64,000 nucleotides of DNA from Oceanobacillus sp. CFH 90083. GTDB taxonomy: Bacteria > Bacillota > Bacilli > Bacillales > Amphibacillaceae. The translations under genes and the position numbers were made by a program. Under the pieces are notes generated by a model. The model was given only the letters and a program-made list of their open reading frames with translations, did not search any database and was not told the DNA's origin. The DNA lies in assembly GCF_009389585.1 (NCBI RefSeq), contig NZ_VIYG01000005.1, forward strand, positions 301,104-365,103. The letters are read 5' to 3'. Positions 41,494-49,146 of this stretch are shown one piece after another; the stretch's first letter is position 1, and each line of letters starts with the position of its first letter.

Positions 41494-43122
41494 TTATTCA
41501 ACCACCCAATGTCCTTTTTCAATAGCAAATGAAAAAGTGGTTAACTGTGAAATAAATTCCGTACCATAGTGATTTAATAAAAATAGCGGATTCCAAACAC
41601 GCTCTTGTAAGCCTCCATGTGGATGAAGCACCTGCTCCAGCTGATTAAATTCACTCAAAGAGCGGGAATGCTTTTTCTTAAATTCCTTATGGAAACGTTT
41701 GTTCATAAATTGAATATTCTCTAACAAGTATGCTAAATTCTTTTGACTCAGTGCCTGAATATCGTCTCCCATTTCGGCAGCCATATTTCGAATCGGCAGA
41801 TGTGCCTCTTTAATCTTCTTTGCAACGTCTTCGGTTACTTGATCAATTTCCTGCTGACCATTCATTTCCATATATTTTTTCTTTGTTGTTTGAACACCGT
41901 TTAAGATAACTTCTTTTACCGACAGCTGATATTTCGTAACTAATTTCCTTGTAGACGAATCTATAAATGTTAAAGAAAGCCTTGGGACAACAGGGGGCAT
42001 CTGTAAATCCATCACATGAAAACTTGATTTCAATGCAGCCCAATAAGCAATCTCACCGGGTCCGGCTATAAAAGCCAGCGTAGGAAACATATACTCCTGC
42101 ATGATTGGTCTTGTTACGACATTATTACTTAATTTCCATGGTGTATTTTTGGCGATATCCACAAGTTCCTTCTCCGTAAGTAAAATCTCCTGCTGTTTGC
42201 CAACCCAGTTCCCGCTCCCGTCCACTTTCAACAAGATTCTTCCTTGTACATCATCATGGTAAAATAAATTTCCATCTGATGTACCAGCTTCTATAGCAAG
42301 CGGATAATCAAACGCTTCTAAATCGCTCAAAGTCTTGACTACCGTTTCACTAATTTGTGCCTGCTTCTCAATCAATTTAAGAAAACAATCTGTCTCCAAT
42401 TTACGGAATGATGGATCTCCGGAATCAACCAGAACAATCCCCTGATTAGGAAACAGGGCAAAAATAAGACGTGCAAAAAACTCAATATAATTCGAAGCTT
42501 CTTCCTGCACTCCTTGAATTAACGTATAGATATCTTTTGTATGTACTGTCTCCGGCAGTGCTTCAAAAACAGCTTCTATCCATTTTGAGAGCTCTTCCTT
42601 ATCCATCTTTAATTCTGAAACAGCTTTCTTACCGGCATCTATATTCTTGGTCCGCAGTTTTATTTTATGAAAATCTCCATCATCACCGGGACAGTGAATA
42701 TGATTGATTTCCTCAAAATCATGATCTTCACCGGCAATCCAAAAAACTGGAATAACTGGCGCTTGTAATGCTTCTTCCTGCTGCTTTGCCAGCTCAAGAA
42801 TAGAGATAATTTTATTCATCGTGTAAATTGGACCTATCAAAAGCCCTGCCTGCTGACCGCCAATGACAACTGTACTACGTTCATCATTTAAGCGCTCAAT
42901 TTGTTTAAGCGTTTCTTCGGGCGCCCCCCACCCTTTATTTAATGTATGTAATACATCCGTCAGCGCACTACGGTTAAACGCTTTTTCTGATATATCCTGA
43001 AGTCTTTTACGAAAATCTTTATATGGATGGTAATCAAACAAATTGGTTATATTATCTTTTTCACTTTTATAATCAGCTACTAACCTGTTGGCAGTAGGTA
43101 AAGTTAATGAATTTATCTGCAT
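41494..43122 (-). CDS. bshC: Putative cysteine ligase BshC (bacillithiol synthesis)
   Basis: BshC is the last enzyme of bacillithiol synthesis, adding cysteine to GlcN-malate. The 542-residue protein (YllA family) has a nucleotidyltransferase-like core with VVIGGQQAGLLIGPIYTMNKIISI, PVIPVFWIAGEDHDFEEINH, and PTLAFIAGPGEIAYWAALKSSF, and a C-terminal coiled-coil region. Length is normal. It sits next to mraZ as in B. subtilis. Catalysis is known from genetics of the family; the ligation mechanism is not visible in the sequence. Confidence 0.95.
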   Translation of the reverse strand: MQINSLTLPTANRLVADYKSEKDNITNLFDYHPYKDFRKRLQDISEKAFNRSALTDVLHTLNKGWGAPEETLKQIERLNDERSTVVIGGQQAGLLIGPIYTMNKIISILELAKQQEEALQAPVIPVFWIAGEDHDFEEINHIHCPGDDGDFHKIKLRTKNIDAGKKAVSELKMDKEELSKWIEAVFEALPETVHTKDIYTLIQGVQEEASNYIEFFARLIFALFPNQGIVLVDSGDPSFRKLETDCFLKLIEKQAQISETVVKTLSDLEAFDYPLAIEAGTSDGNLFYHDDVQGRILLKVDGSGNWVGKQQEILLTEKELVDIAKNTPWKLSNNVVTRPIMQEYMFPTLAFIAGPGEIAYWAALKSSFHVMDLQMPPVVPRLSLTFIDSSTRKLVTKYQLSVKEVILNGVQTTKKKYMEMNGQQEIDQVTEDVAKKIKEAHLPIRNMAAEMGDDIQALSQKNLAYLLENIQFMNKRFHKEFKKKHSRSLSEFNQLEQVLHPHGGLQERVWNPLFLLNHYGTEFISQLTTFSFAIEKGHWVVE

Positions 43123-43224
43123 ATCATTTTCCCCTTATATCGATTTGGATACATTCCGTATTGTACAGAAAAAACAGTAAGAATCAAACTAATCTGCTTT
43201 ATGAGAAAACGAACCCATCACACT

Positions 43225-43605
43225 TCAAGAAAAAATTCCCAGGATAATATATATAAGACTTAAAATAAGGTAAGCAGAAGCAAATAATAAAAATGCACTT
43301 CTCCAAACAATTTTAATCGCTTTGGCTACGGATATATCTGTTTGCTTCCGATACTGGTTAATTAAAATGGCTGTCAGACTTACCAGGAGCAGAAGGATAA
43401 TCCAGCCAAAAAAGGTGCGATCAAACAGAAGCTGCAATAAAACGCCTGCACCTAAGATAAAAAAGATTGCTGACCACTGGACAGCATTATGTACAGCTTT
43501 CCATGTGTGTTTTTTCCGCAGCTTCGTTATCCAATACGCCAAAAAAGTAACGGTGAATGGAAATGCAATAAAAAAAGCTACTGTGTAATAAATATAATCC
43601 CGCAT
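43225..43605 (-). CDS. DUF3397 family membrane protein
   Basis: A 126-residue protein with four hydrophobic segments: FFIAFPFTVTFLAYWI, WSAIFFILGAGVLLQLLF, WIILLLLVSLTAILI and a C-terminal FLLFASAYLILSLIYIIL, with short basic loops. It matches the DUF3397 pattern of Bacillaceae, usually located beside bshC. No function is known. AGGGGG precedes ATG 43605; the frame is open 7 codons further up but without a better site. It could share a transcript with bshC, 102 bases away. Confidence 0.75.
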   Translation of the reverse strand: MRDYIYYTVAFFIAFPFTVTFLAYWITKLRKKHTWKAVHNAVQWSAIFFILGAGVLLQLLFDRTFFGWIILLLLVSLTAILINQYRKQTDISVAKAIKIVWRSAFLLFASAYLILSLIYIILGIFS

Positions 43606-43634
43606 TCTTTTCCCCCTGTCTAACAATTATTTAT

Positions 43635-43794
43635 AGTGCGTGTTCAAAAAGTTTGATAAAAAGGACCAAGTCTCAGGCTGGCGGGCTTCTCGCGTGTTGT
43701 GATGATTTCTGTGTTGTCCACACGGTGTGGGTGTTCTTTGTAGAAGTTCCTTTTCCTGCCGTATCACTTTTATTGGACTTTTAAACATCCTTTT
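43635..43794 (+). repeat. MITE-like element, family A copy 3 (longest)
   Basis: A 160-base element: left end AGTGCGTGTTCAAAAAGT, right end GGACTTTTAAACATCC, flanked by TTTATAG on both sides. The interior has a CCACAC/GTGTGG hairpin. Copy 2 looks like its deletion derivative. It occupies much of the gap between the DUF3397 gene and ylbP; the remainder is AT-rich with a TATAAT at 43897-43902 that probably serves ylbP. Confidence 0.8.
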
Positions 43795-43981
43795 ATAGAC
43801 ATACTACTAACCTTCCAACACAAAATAGTCTGATTCATTTTTAGCTAGTTTGTGTGAAAATAGACTGAAATAATTTTAAAATTGTCTCCTATGTATTATA
43901 ATTTAGACAGAGAAGGAAATCCACATTCATCTTTTAATGTTTTAAAGAAAGAGGACACTACACTATTCAGGAGGAGTTACA

Positions 43982-44464
43982 ATGGGAAATGTAAAGATAG
44001 AAAATTTACTTATCAATTTTAAAACTCTGGAAAAATTTAAGCGTTTTCGTGAATACGGGAATCAAGAATTGACGATGATGGAAGATTTACAGAATAAGAT
44101 TATTGAGAATAATAGTAAATCTCCTTTTTACGGAATCTATATTGGTGATAATTTAATCGCTAGAATGAGTCTGTATGAAGTGAGTAAGAAGTATGATTTT
44201 TACTTCGATCCTCCTCAGGATTATCTCACCCTATGGAAATTAGAGGTGCTTCCTGATTATCAAGGAAAGGGATACGGAAAAGCACTTGTAGATTTTGCAA
44301 AAAGCTTTAAGCTCCCTATCAAAACAAGTCCAAGAATTAATTCACATGATTTTTGGGAAAAGATGGATTTTATTAAGCCGCATTATGAAGTGGAACGCGA
44401 TTTAGGGGAAAACCCATTACTCTGGCTGCCTGAAGGCGTTGAAGAAAAAGACACGAAGCAATAA
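43982..44464 (+). CDS. ylbP: GNAT family N-acetyltransferase YlbP
   Basis: The 160-residue protein has the GNAT acetyl-CoA site in LEVLPDYQGKGYGKALVDFA around residues 87-106, preceded by LIARMSLYEV. It matches B. subtilis YlbP in length and context. The acetyl acceptor is unknown. AGGAGG ends 7 bases before the ATG. It is a single gene on the plus strand with converging rsfA beyond a family B repeat. No dedicated terminator is obvious other than structures in that repeat. Confidence 0.88.
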   Translation: MGNVKIENLLINFKTLEKFKRFREYGNQELTMMEDLQNKIIENNSKSPFYGIYIGDNLIARMSLYEVSKKYDFYFDPPQDYLTLWKLEVLPDYQGKGYGKALVDFAKSFKLPIKTSPRINSHDFWEKMDFIKPHYEVERDLGENPLLWLPEGVEEKDTKQ

Positions 44465-44479
44465 GCTTCCTGTCTTTTT

Positions 44480-44613
44480 TCACATTAGGAAAGTATAAAA
44501 TTGCAGCAATGGTTTTCGGCGGGACGAGTAATCGCTGTCCCAGGACGTGCTAGTACAGGTGTTGCGCCACAAACTCGCGGCGCTTTGCGCTTTTCATTTC
44601 ACTAAGATAAAGA
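44480..44613 (+). repeat. Dispersed intergenic element, family B copy 3
   Basis: Located between the convergent ylbP and rsfA genes. It carries GCAATGGTTTTCGGC and then a perfect 5-bp stem GGGAC/GTCCC around loop GAGTAATCGCT (44521-44541). Further GC-rich inverted pieces (CGCGG, GCGCTTTGCGC) follow. Left part shares CATTAGGAAAGTATAAAA with copy 1. Confidence 0.75.
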
Positions 44614-44630
44614 AGAATGATTTCTAATTC

Positions 44631-45092
44631 TTAAGGGTTAGATATGGTTTTAATAAGATGATTTATTTTTCCCCATACCACTTCATAAGCTTCAATCTGT
44701 TTCTTTAAATTTTTATTTTCCAGCAGGATTTTATCTAATTCTTCACGCTTTACAAAATCCGCCTGCTGCGGTATATCTGTCCGCATTTTTTCTAACAGCT
44801 GAATCGCTGCATCAATAGATTGAATCGATGACGCTTCTATCGTTGGGTAGAGGATTCGCTGCTTTAAGCCTGCTTTTCTCTTTTCTTTTGCAGTCTGAAC
44901 CTGTTCCTGACACTGTTTTCTTATTTTGGCATTCCAGCGAAACCCGCATGCTGCTGATGTTCTAGATAGCTTTTCAGCAACTTCTTTAAAAGCTTCCAAT
45001 TGTGTTCTTCCTTCTTGTATGCAGTTAAGTACTGTATCTGCTAATAATCTGTCCTCTTCCTCCGTCCATGCATCCTGTCTTGTATCGTTCAT
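44631..45092 (-). CDS. rsfA: RsfA family prespore transcription factor
   Basis: RsfA-type regulators fine-tune sigma-F dependent genes in the forespore; B. subtilis has RsfA and the paralog YlbO, and this locus corresponds to YlbO. The 153-residue protein starts with a Myb/SANT-like helix-turn-helix (DAWTEEEDRLLADTVLNCIQEG to TSAACGFRWNAKIRKQC) and ends in a coiled coil (KREELDKILLENKNLKKQIEAYE). AGGAGG lies 7 bases before ATG 45092; the upstream open frame is not used. DNA targets are unknown. Confidence 0.88.
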   Translation of the reverse strand: MNDTRQDAWTEEEDRLLADTVLNCIQEGRTQLEAFKEVAEKLSRTSAACGFRWNAKIRKQCQEQVQTAKEKRKAGLKQRILYPTIEASSIQSIDAAIQLLEKMRTDIPQQADFVKREELDKILLENKNLKKQIEAYEVVWGKINHLIKTISNP

Positions 45093-45194
45093 AACATACC
45101 TCCTATTAGGGTTTGCTATCAATGTATGCAAAAGATAGGTGTACTAGAATCGTTTTATATGAAAATTATCCACCATCACCTCATTTTATCCATG

Positions 45195-45222
45195 AAAAAA
45201 ACAGACCACTTATTGTGATCTG
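45195..45222 (-). terminator. Terminator of rpmF, displaced by an inserted repeat
   Basis: On the minus strand CAGATCAC and GTGGTCTG pair with one mismatch around AATAA, followed by TTTTTTT. It lies about 120 bases beyond the rpmF stop; almost all the sequence between is family A copy 4. Confidence 0.7.
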
Positions 45223-45231
45223 CTTTCTTTA

Positions 45232-45331
45232 AGTACGTGTTCAAAAAGGTCGGTAAAAATCAAAACTGTCAGTGTGAACTGGTGGCTTTGATTCCCGCCG
45301 CGTCATTTTTGAGAGACTTTTTGAACATCCT
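45232..45331 (+). repeat. MITE-like element, family A copy 4
   Basis: A 100-base element with left end AGTACGTGTTCAAAAAGGTCGGTAAAA (read in two parts: AGTACGTGTTCAAAAAGG, TCGGTAAAA) and right end GACTTTTTGAACATCC. It is flanked by TCTTTAA on both sides. It lies between the rpmF stop and the rpmF terminator. Confidence 0.8.
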
Positions 45332-45343
45332 CTTTAATTGGAA

Positions 45344-45517
45344 TTAGTTACTTACAACTTCTTTTCCATCATAATGTCCGCAAGATTTGCAAACATGATG
45401 AGGTTTTGTTAATTCACCACAGTTAGAGCATTCTACCATACCAGGTACGTGTAATTTTTTATGCGTACGGCGTTGGTTTTTTACTTTTTTGGAAGTTCTT
45501 CTTTTAGGTACTGCCAT
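45344..45517 (-). CDS. rpmF: 50S ribosomal protein L32
   Basis: A 57-residue basic protein that starts [20 protein letters not shown]. It carries the zinc-binding cysteines CSNCG and CKSCG, separated by ELTKPHHV, so this is the zinc-containing (C+) form of L32. GGAGGTG precedes ATG 45517. It follows yceD by 45 bases, the conserved yceD-rpmF pair. L32 sits near the peptidyl transferase centre region of the large subunit. Confidence 0.97.
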   Translation of the reverse strand: MAVPKRRTSKKVKNQRRTHKKLHVPGMVECSNCGELTKPHHVCKSCGHYDGKEVVSN

Positions 45518-45562
45518 GACTTACACCTCCTTCAAAATGAAAGTAAAACTTGAATCAGATTC

Positions 45563-46093
45563 TTATTTGTCTTTCTGGTTATCATTAAGGAGAGACTCCA
45601 ACTTTTTTAATCTGGGATCAATAGACTTCTCTTCCTTAGTTTCAGATACAAATTCCCAGTCCTTCCCGCTGGAAGGAGCTGCTCCGTCCGAATCAGCGTT
45701 ATCAGCAAAAACGCGGAACGGAATTTCCAATAATATATTTTCCTTGATATATGGTGTTAAGTCAAGAACTTCTCCTTGAATTGGATGAATTTCTTGTTCC
45801 TCTTCTTCTTTCCCATAATAGGCAGAAGCAGAAAAAATCTCGTCTGCATCTATGACAAACGGATACGGAACGTCCACCAATGTCCGGGCACATGGAAGTG
45901 TCATTTCTCCCTCTATATGAAAATTCACATAGAACTCTTCACCGTGCATTGTTACTTGTCCTGTCACATGCACTGGAGTAATTTTGCGAATATCATTATT
46001 CATCGTTTCCAGTTCTGTCACATCTGCTTGTCCATCAAAGAAATATGGCTCATTTACGGAACCTTTTCTAATCTGATTAATTGTTAATTTCAT
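45563..46093 (-). CDS. ylbN: YceD/DUF177 family protein
   Basis: The 176-residue protein belongs to the DUF177 family (YceD in E. coli, YlbN in B. subtilis), almost always directly upstream of rpmF. It shows FDGQADVTELE, VTGQVTMHGEEFYVNFHIEGEMTLPCARTLVDVPYPF, and an acidic middle (KEEEEQEIHPIQGEVLDLTPYIKENILLEIPF). In plants and bacteria the family has been tied to 23S rRNA accumulation, but the mechanism is open. AGAGGTGAT precedes ATG 46093; the upstream open frame has no proper start. Confidence 0.9.
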   Translation of the reverse strand: MKLTINQIRKGSVNEPYFFDGQADVTELETMNNDIRKITPVHVTGQVTMHGEEFYVNFHIEGEMTLPCARTLVDVPYPFVIDADEIFSASAYYGKEEEEQEIHPIQGEVLDLTPYIKENILLEIPFRVFADNADSDGAAPSSGKDWEFVSETKEEKSIDPRLKKLESLLNDNQKDK

Positions 46094-46166
46094 TAAAATC
46101 ACCTCTAGGCAACAAGATAAATGATAAAAGAAAATGCTGCGTTTGTCAATATATTTTCTTTTCATC

Positions 46167-46310
46167 ACAGGCACAGCGGACACGATGTCCTTGTACCAGC
46201 GTTGTCACAACTCTTTACGATGGGGGGAATAATCGCAAAGTCTTCTTTACAAAGTAGTATTCCCTATGACGGAATCTACAAAACGGTAATCTGTCTTTTT
46301 GTCATGCTAA
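46167..46310 (+). repeat. Dispersed intergenic element, family B copy 4
   Basis: Located between the divergent yceD and ylbM genes. It keeps AGCGGACACGATGTCC (palindrome GGACA-CGA-TGTCC), CCAGCGTTGTCACAAC, and TACGATGGGGGGAATAATCGC at 46217-46237, but the 3' arm of the core hairpin is lost. The right boundary is vague. Confidence 0.6.
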
Positions 46311-46341
46311 TTCTATTTTGATAAAAACAGCTCCCTGAATA

Positions 46342-46350
46342 TGTTAAAAT
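46342..46350 (+). promoter_or_regulatory. Candidate extended -10 promoter of tmcAL
   Basis: TGTTAAAAT ends 29 bases before ATG 46380, giving a short leader with AGAGGTGAG as ribosome binding site. TTGATA lies 21 bases further up, too far for a normal -35. Confidence 0.45.
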
Positions 46351-46379
46351 AGGATTACTTGAAAAATAGAGGTGAGTGT

Positions 46380-47585
46380 ATGGAAGCTTGCGGTTTAGTG
46401 GTTGAGTATAATCCCTTCCATTATGGACATCAATATCATTTAAAAAAAGCCAGAGAAGAAACTGGTGCTGACTGTATGGTTGCTGTCATGAGCGGAAATT
46501 TTTTACAACGCGGCGAGCCGGCAATTATAGATAAATATAATCGGGCTAAAGCAGCTGTACTCGGCGGAGTCGATTTAGTAGTTGAACTGCCATACGTTTA
46601 TGCTGTCCAGCACAGCGATTTTTTTGCTAAAGGGGCGGTTGATACGCTCTACCATTCTGGAGTAACTGCCATCTGTTTTGGAAGCGAATCAGGTAATATT
46701 AATTCTTTTTCAACTGCTTATCAGCTCCAAAAAGAACACCATAATCAATATGAAGCAGCTGTAAAAGCATACTTGAATGAAGGTCATGCCTATCCCGATG
46801 CAGCAACAAAGGCTTACCAGCGTGTTTTTGGTATTTCCGATATACTGGATGTGTCCAAACCTAATAATATATTAGGTTTAAGCTATGTTCGAGCAATTGA
46901 AGATGCACGTTATCCTATCAAGCCCATTACCATAAAACGCATCCAGAATAACTATCATGATACGGCTATTACAGGAAGCATTGCCAGCGCAACAAGTATT
47001 CGCAAAGAAGTGCTGAATAACCCATCTGCATCTGAATCAGCGGCTGACGCAATGCCTGCTGATACGTTAGATATTTTAAAAAGCTATAAACACACATCAG
47101 GATATTGGCATGATTGGGAACTGTATTATTCTTTTCTAAAATATCGTGTACAAATGATGACTCAGGCGGAATTAAAACAAATAGAAGGTGTTGTAGAGGG
47201 TCTGGAGCATCGCATCATGCGTACTGCTTTAGAGGCGTCCTCCTTCCAAGAATGGATGACAGCTTTAAAAACAAAACGCTACACATGGACAAGACTCCAG
47301 CGTATCTTCGTCCATATTTTAACCAATACAAGAAAAGAAGAGAACATATTGGCGAATTCTACAGGTTACGTACGGATACTTGCTATGAATAAAACTGGTC
47401 AGGCCTATCTGAATCAACAAAAAAAGAAAGCAGACCTGCCGTTTATTACAAAAATCAATCAAATCCAGCATCCCTTCCTGCGAATAGAAGAACGAGCTGC
47501 TAAAGCATATTACAGTATCTTATCCGGGCAGAAGCAGAGAAGCTTCTTTTTACAAGAAATAAAAGCACCGATTATTATAAAGTGA
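46380..47585 (+). CDS. tmcAL: tRNA(Met) cytidine acetate ligase TmcAL
   Basis: TmcAL (YlbM) makes N4-acetylcytidine at the wobble base C34 of elongator tRNA-Met from acetate and ATP, through acetyladenylate. The 401-residue protein begins with the nucleotidyltransferase motif EACGLVVEYNPFHYGHQYHLKKAR (HYGH), then MSGNFLQRGEPAIIDKYNRAKAAVLGGVDLVVELP and CFGSESG. AGAGGTGAG precedes ATG 46380; a TTG at 46359 is in frame but lacks a site. It ends before a bidirectional terminator shared with ylbL. Confidence 0.93.
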   Translation: MEACGLVVEYNPFHYGHQYHLKKAREETGADCMVAVMSGNFLQRGEPAIIDKYNRAKAAVLGGVDLVVELPYVYAVQHSDFFAKGAVDTLYHSGVTAICFGSESGNINSFSTAYQLQKEHHNQYEAAVKAYLNEGHAYPDAATKAYQRVFGISDILDVSKPNNILGLSYVRAIEDARYPIKPITIKRIQNNYHDTAITGSIASATSIRKEVLNNPSASESAADAMPADTLDILKSYKHTSGYWHDWELYYSFLKYRVQMMTQAELKQIEGVVEGLEHRIMRTALEASSFQEWMTALKTKRYTWTRLQRIFVHILTNTRKEENILANSTGYVRILAMNKTGQAYLNQQKKKADLPFITKINQIQHPFLRIEERAAKAYYSILSGQKQRSFFLQEIKAPIIIK

Positions 47586-47660
47586 AAGGGCTGCTATCCC
47601 TTGCCTGTATGCTTCCAGGTTATTTAGGAAGTGCGCAGGCGGGGTATAAATATGAACCTA

Positions 47661-47704
47661 TAAAAAATACCAAGCCAATTTTTTAAGTGGCTTGGTATTT
47701 TTTA
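47661..47704. terminator. Bidirectional terminator between tmcAL and ylbL
   Basis: AAAAATACCAAGCC at 47663-47676 pairs with its complement at 47689-47702 over about 14 bp, with T runs on both strands. It can end the convergent tmcAL (+) and ylbL (-) transcripts. Confidence 0.88.
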
Positions 47705-47724
47705 GATAATGACACGGCTATTTT

Positions 47725-48750
47725 TTATTCATTAGCAGCACTTTCTAAATATGCTAGTGCATCCTCAAACGTATCCACCGGAACAATCTCCATATCCGTT
47801 CCTATGCTTTTTGCCGTTTCAGCAGCTTCCTGATAGTTTGAACCTTCACGGCCGCCTTCGTTTGGCGCAAAGAAAATGTCGACCCCTTCTTTATCGGATG
47901 CTACTACTTTTTTATCCACTCCGCCAATTCGATAAATATTTCCTTCATAATCTATTTCACCAGTCCCGCCAATTTGTTTTCCGCCAGTTAAATCTCCTTC
48001 TGTTAACTGATCATAAATTTCCAGTGAAAACATTAATCCGGCACTTGGACCACCAATACTGCCGCTGGAAAAATGAATTTCCGGGTGTACTGTTACTTCA
48101 CGATCCGTTACCATATTTATCCCGATTCCTACACGAGTGCCTTCATCATCAAGCGGCTCTAATTCCATATCCGCCGCGTATTCTTCATCATTTCTTTCAT
48201 ATATAATCGTTACCGTATCCCCAGCTTCTTTGCCATCAATATAATCAATCAAGTCTTGAGATTCATGTACCTCTGCATCATCAATACCGATAATCTGATC
48301 TCCACTTTCCAAGATTCCTTCTGCAGGCAGCCCGTCTACTGCTGTAACCACATAAACACCATTAAAATCGATCTCTATGTCTTTACCTGCAGCTTCATAA
48401 GCGACAACTGTTGCTGCTTCCTGAGAGCTTTCCATCACTTGCAGCTGTGCAGCCATATAATCCTCTTGTGACATTCCTTCCGGGAAAACTTGATCTAAAG
48501 GAAGAATGTCTTGATGCGGCAGGAGTAAAGCAGCAACATATAAAACGGGGGTTGCCTGCATTCCGCTGACTGTTACTAAATGCATATCTCCTTCACTCGA
48601 ATAGCCCCCTTCTACTTCTACAATAGGATCTAATGCGTCAGCTCCGCCTGGTTTTTGTATATAATACGGTAATTGATAAACACCTAGTAAGTAAACAATT
48701 AATACAACAACTAATAACCCGATAATTCTCTGTTTCGATAATCGCAGCAC
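47725..48750 (-). CDS. ylbL: SepM/YlbL family PDZ-containing serine protease
   Basis: A membrane-anchored protease of the Lon-like S16 family. The 341 residues hold one N-terminal membrane helix (IIGLLVVVLIVYLLGVYQL), a PDZ domain (DFNGVYVVTAVDGLPAEGILESGDQIIGIDDAEV), and the protease domain with the catalytic serine in GGPSAGLMFSL and the lysine in RIGGVDKKVVASDKEGV. B. subtilis YlbL is implicated in clearing the cell division inhibitor YneA; streptococcal SepM processes a pheromone. The start is GTG 48750 with GGAAGGGG upstream. Confidence 0.92.
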   Translation of the reverse strand: MLRLSKQRIIGLLVVVLIVYLLGVYQLPYYIQKPGGADALDPIVEVEGGYSSEGDMHLVTVSGMQATPVLYVAALLLPHQDILPLDQVFPEGMSQEDYMAAQLQVMESSQEAATVVAYEAAGKDIEIDFNGVYVVTAVDGLPAEGILESGDQIIGIDDAEVHESQDLIDYIDGKEAGDTVTIIYERNDEEYAADMELEPLDDEGTRVGIGINMVTDREVTVHPEIHFSSGSIGGPSAGLMFSLEIYDQLTEGDLTGGKQIGGTGEIDYEGNIYRIGGVDKKVVASDKEGVDIFFAPNEGGREGSNYQEAAETAKSIGTDMEIVPVDTFEDALAYLESAANE

Positions 48751-48832
48751 TGCTTATTCCCCTTCCTGAAACACTTACTAAATATATCTATGGCATATTT
48801 TTATATGGTATTCGCGTATATATCATATATAT

Positions 48833-48951
48833 AGGATGTTCAAAAAGTCCTCAAATGATAAGCAGCGAACTCTTGAGTTAACTTGTTTTTCCGTAAAAAA
48901 CACGTTGTCTTGATCTTCTTGCTTCTAGTTTGATTACTTTTTGAACACACA
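48833..48951 (-). repeat. MITE-like element, family A copy 5
   Basis: About 119 bases with left end AGGATGTTCAAAAAGTCC and right end ACTTTTTGAACACAC. Together with copy 6 it accounts for much of the 396-base gap between divergent ylbL and ylbJ. The remaining sequence there is AT-rich without a visible gene. Confidence 0.75.
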
Positions 48952-49077
48952 AATAGCAACCTTTTTTTAATGATACACCGGACAAGCTAGCATTATTCTA
49001 CTACTTCCAATCAAAATTGTACAGAATAGATACTTCATAAGAGAAAGCAGCATGAGGATACTTTCATTCTAATTGAA

Positions 49078-49129
49078 AGCTGTTCAAAAAGTCTGCACAA
49101 AATATTATATCCATTTTTGAACACGCACT
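49078..49129 (-). repeat. MITE-like element, family A copy 6 (shortest)
   Basis: A 52-base element with left end AGCTGTTCAAAAAGTC and right end TTTTTGAACACGCACT, nearly only the two ends. ATTAG flanks both sides. It finishes 3 bases before the AGGGGG ribosome binding site of ylbJ. Confidence 0.75.
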
Positions 49130-49146
49130 AATAGGGGGACATCAGA

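Noticed and set aside
46121..46321. 66-codon plus-strand frame
   Set aside because: It overlaps family B copy 4, lacks a ribosome binding site and shows no protein-like pattern.
29241..49129. Family A elements as ordinary rho-independent terminators
   Set aside because: Ends pair, but loops are long and variable, no consistent T run follows, and separate good terminators exist nearby (for example for rpmF).
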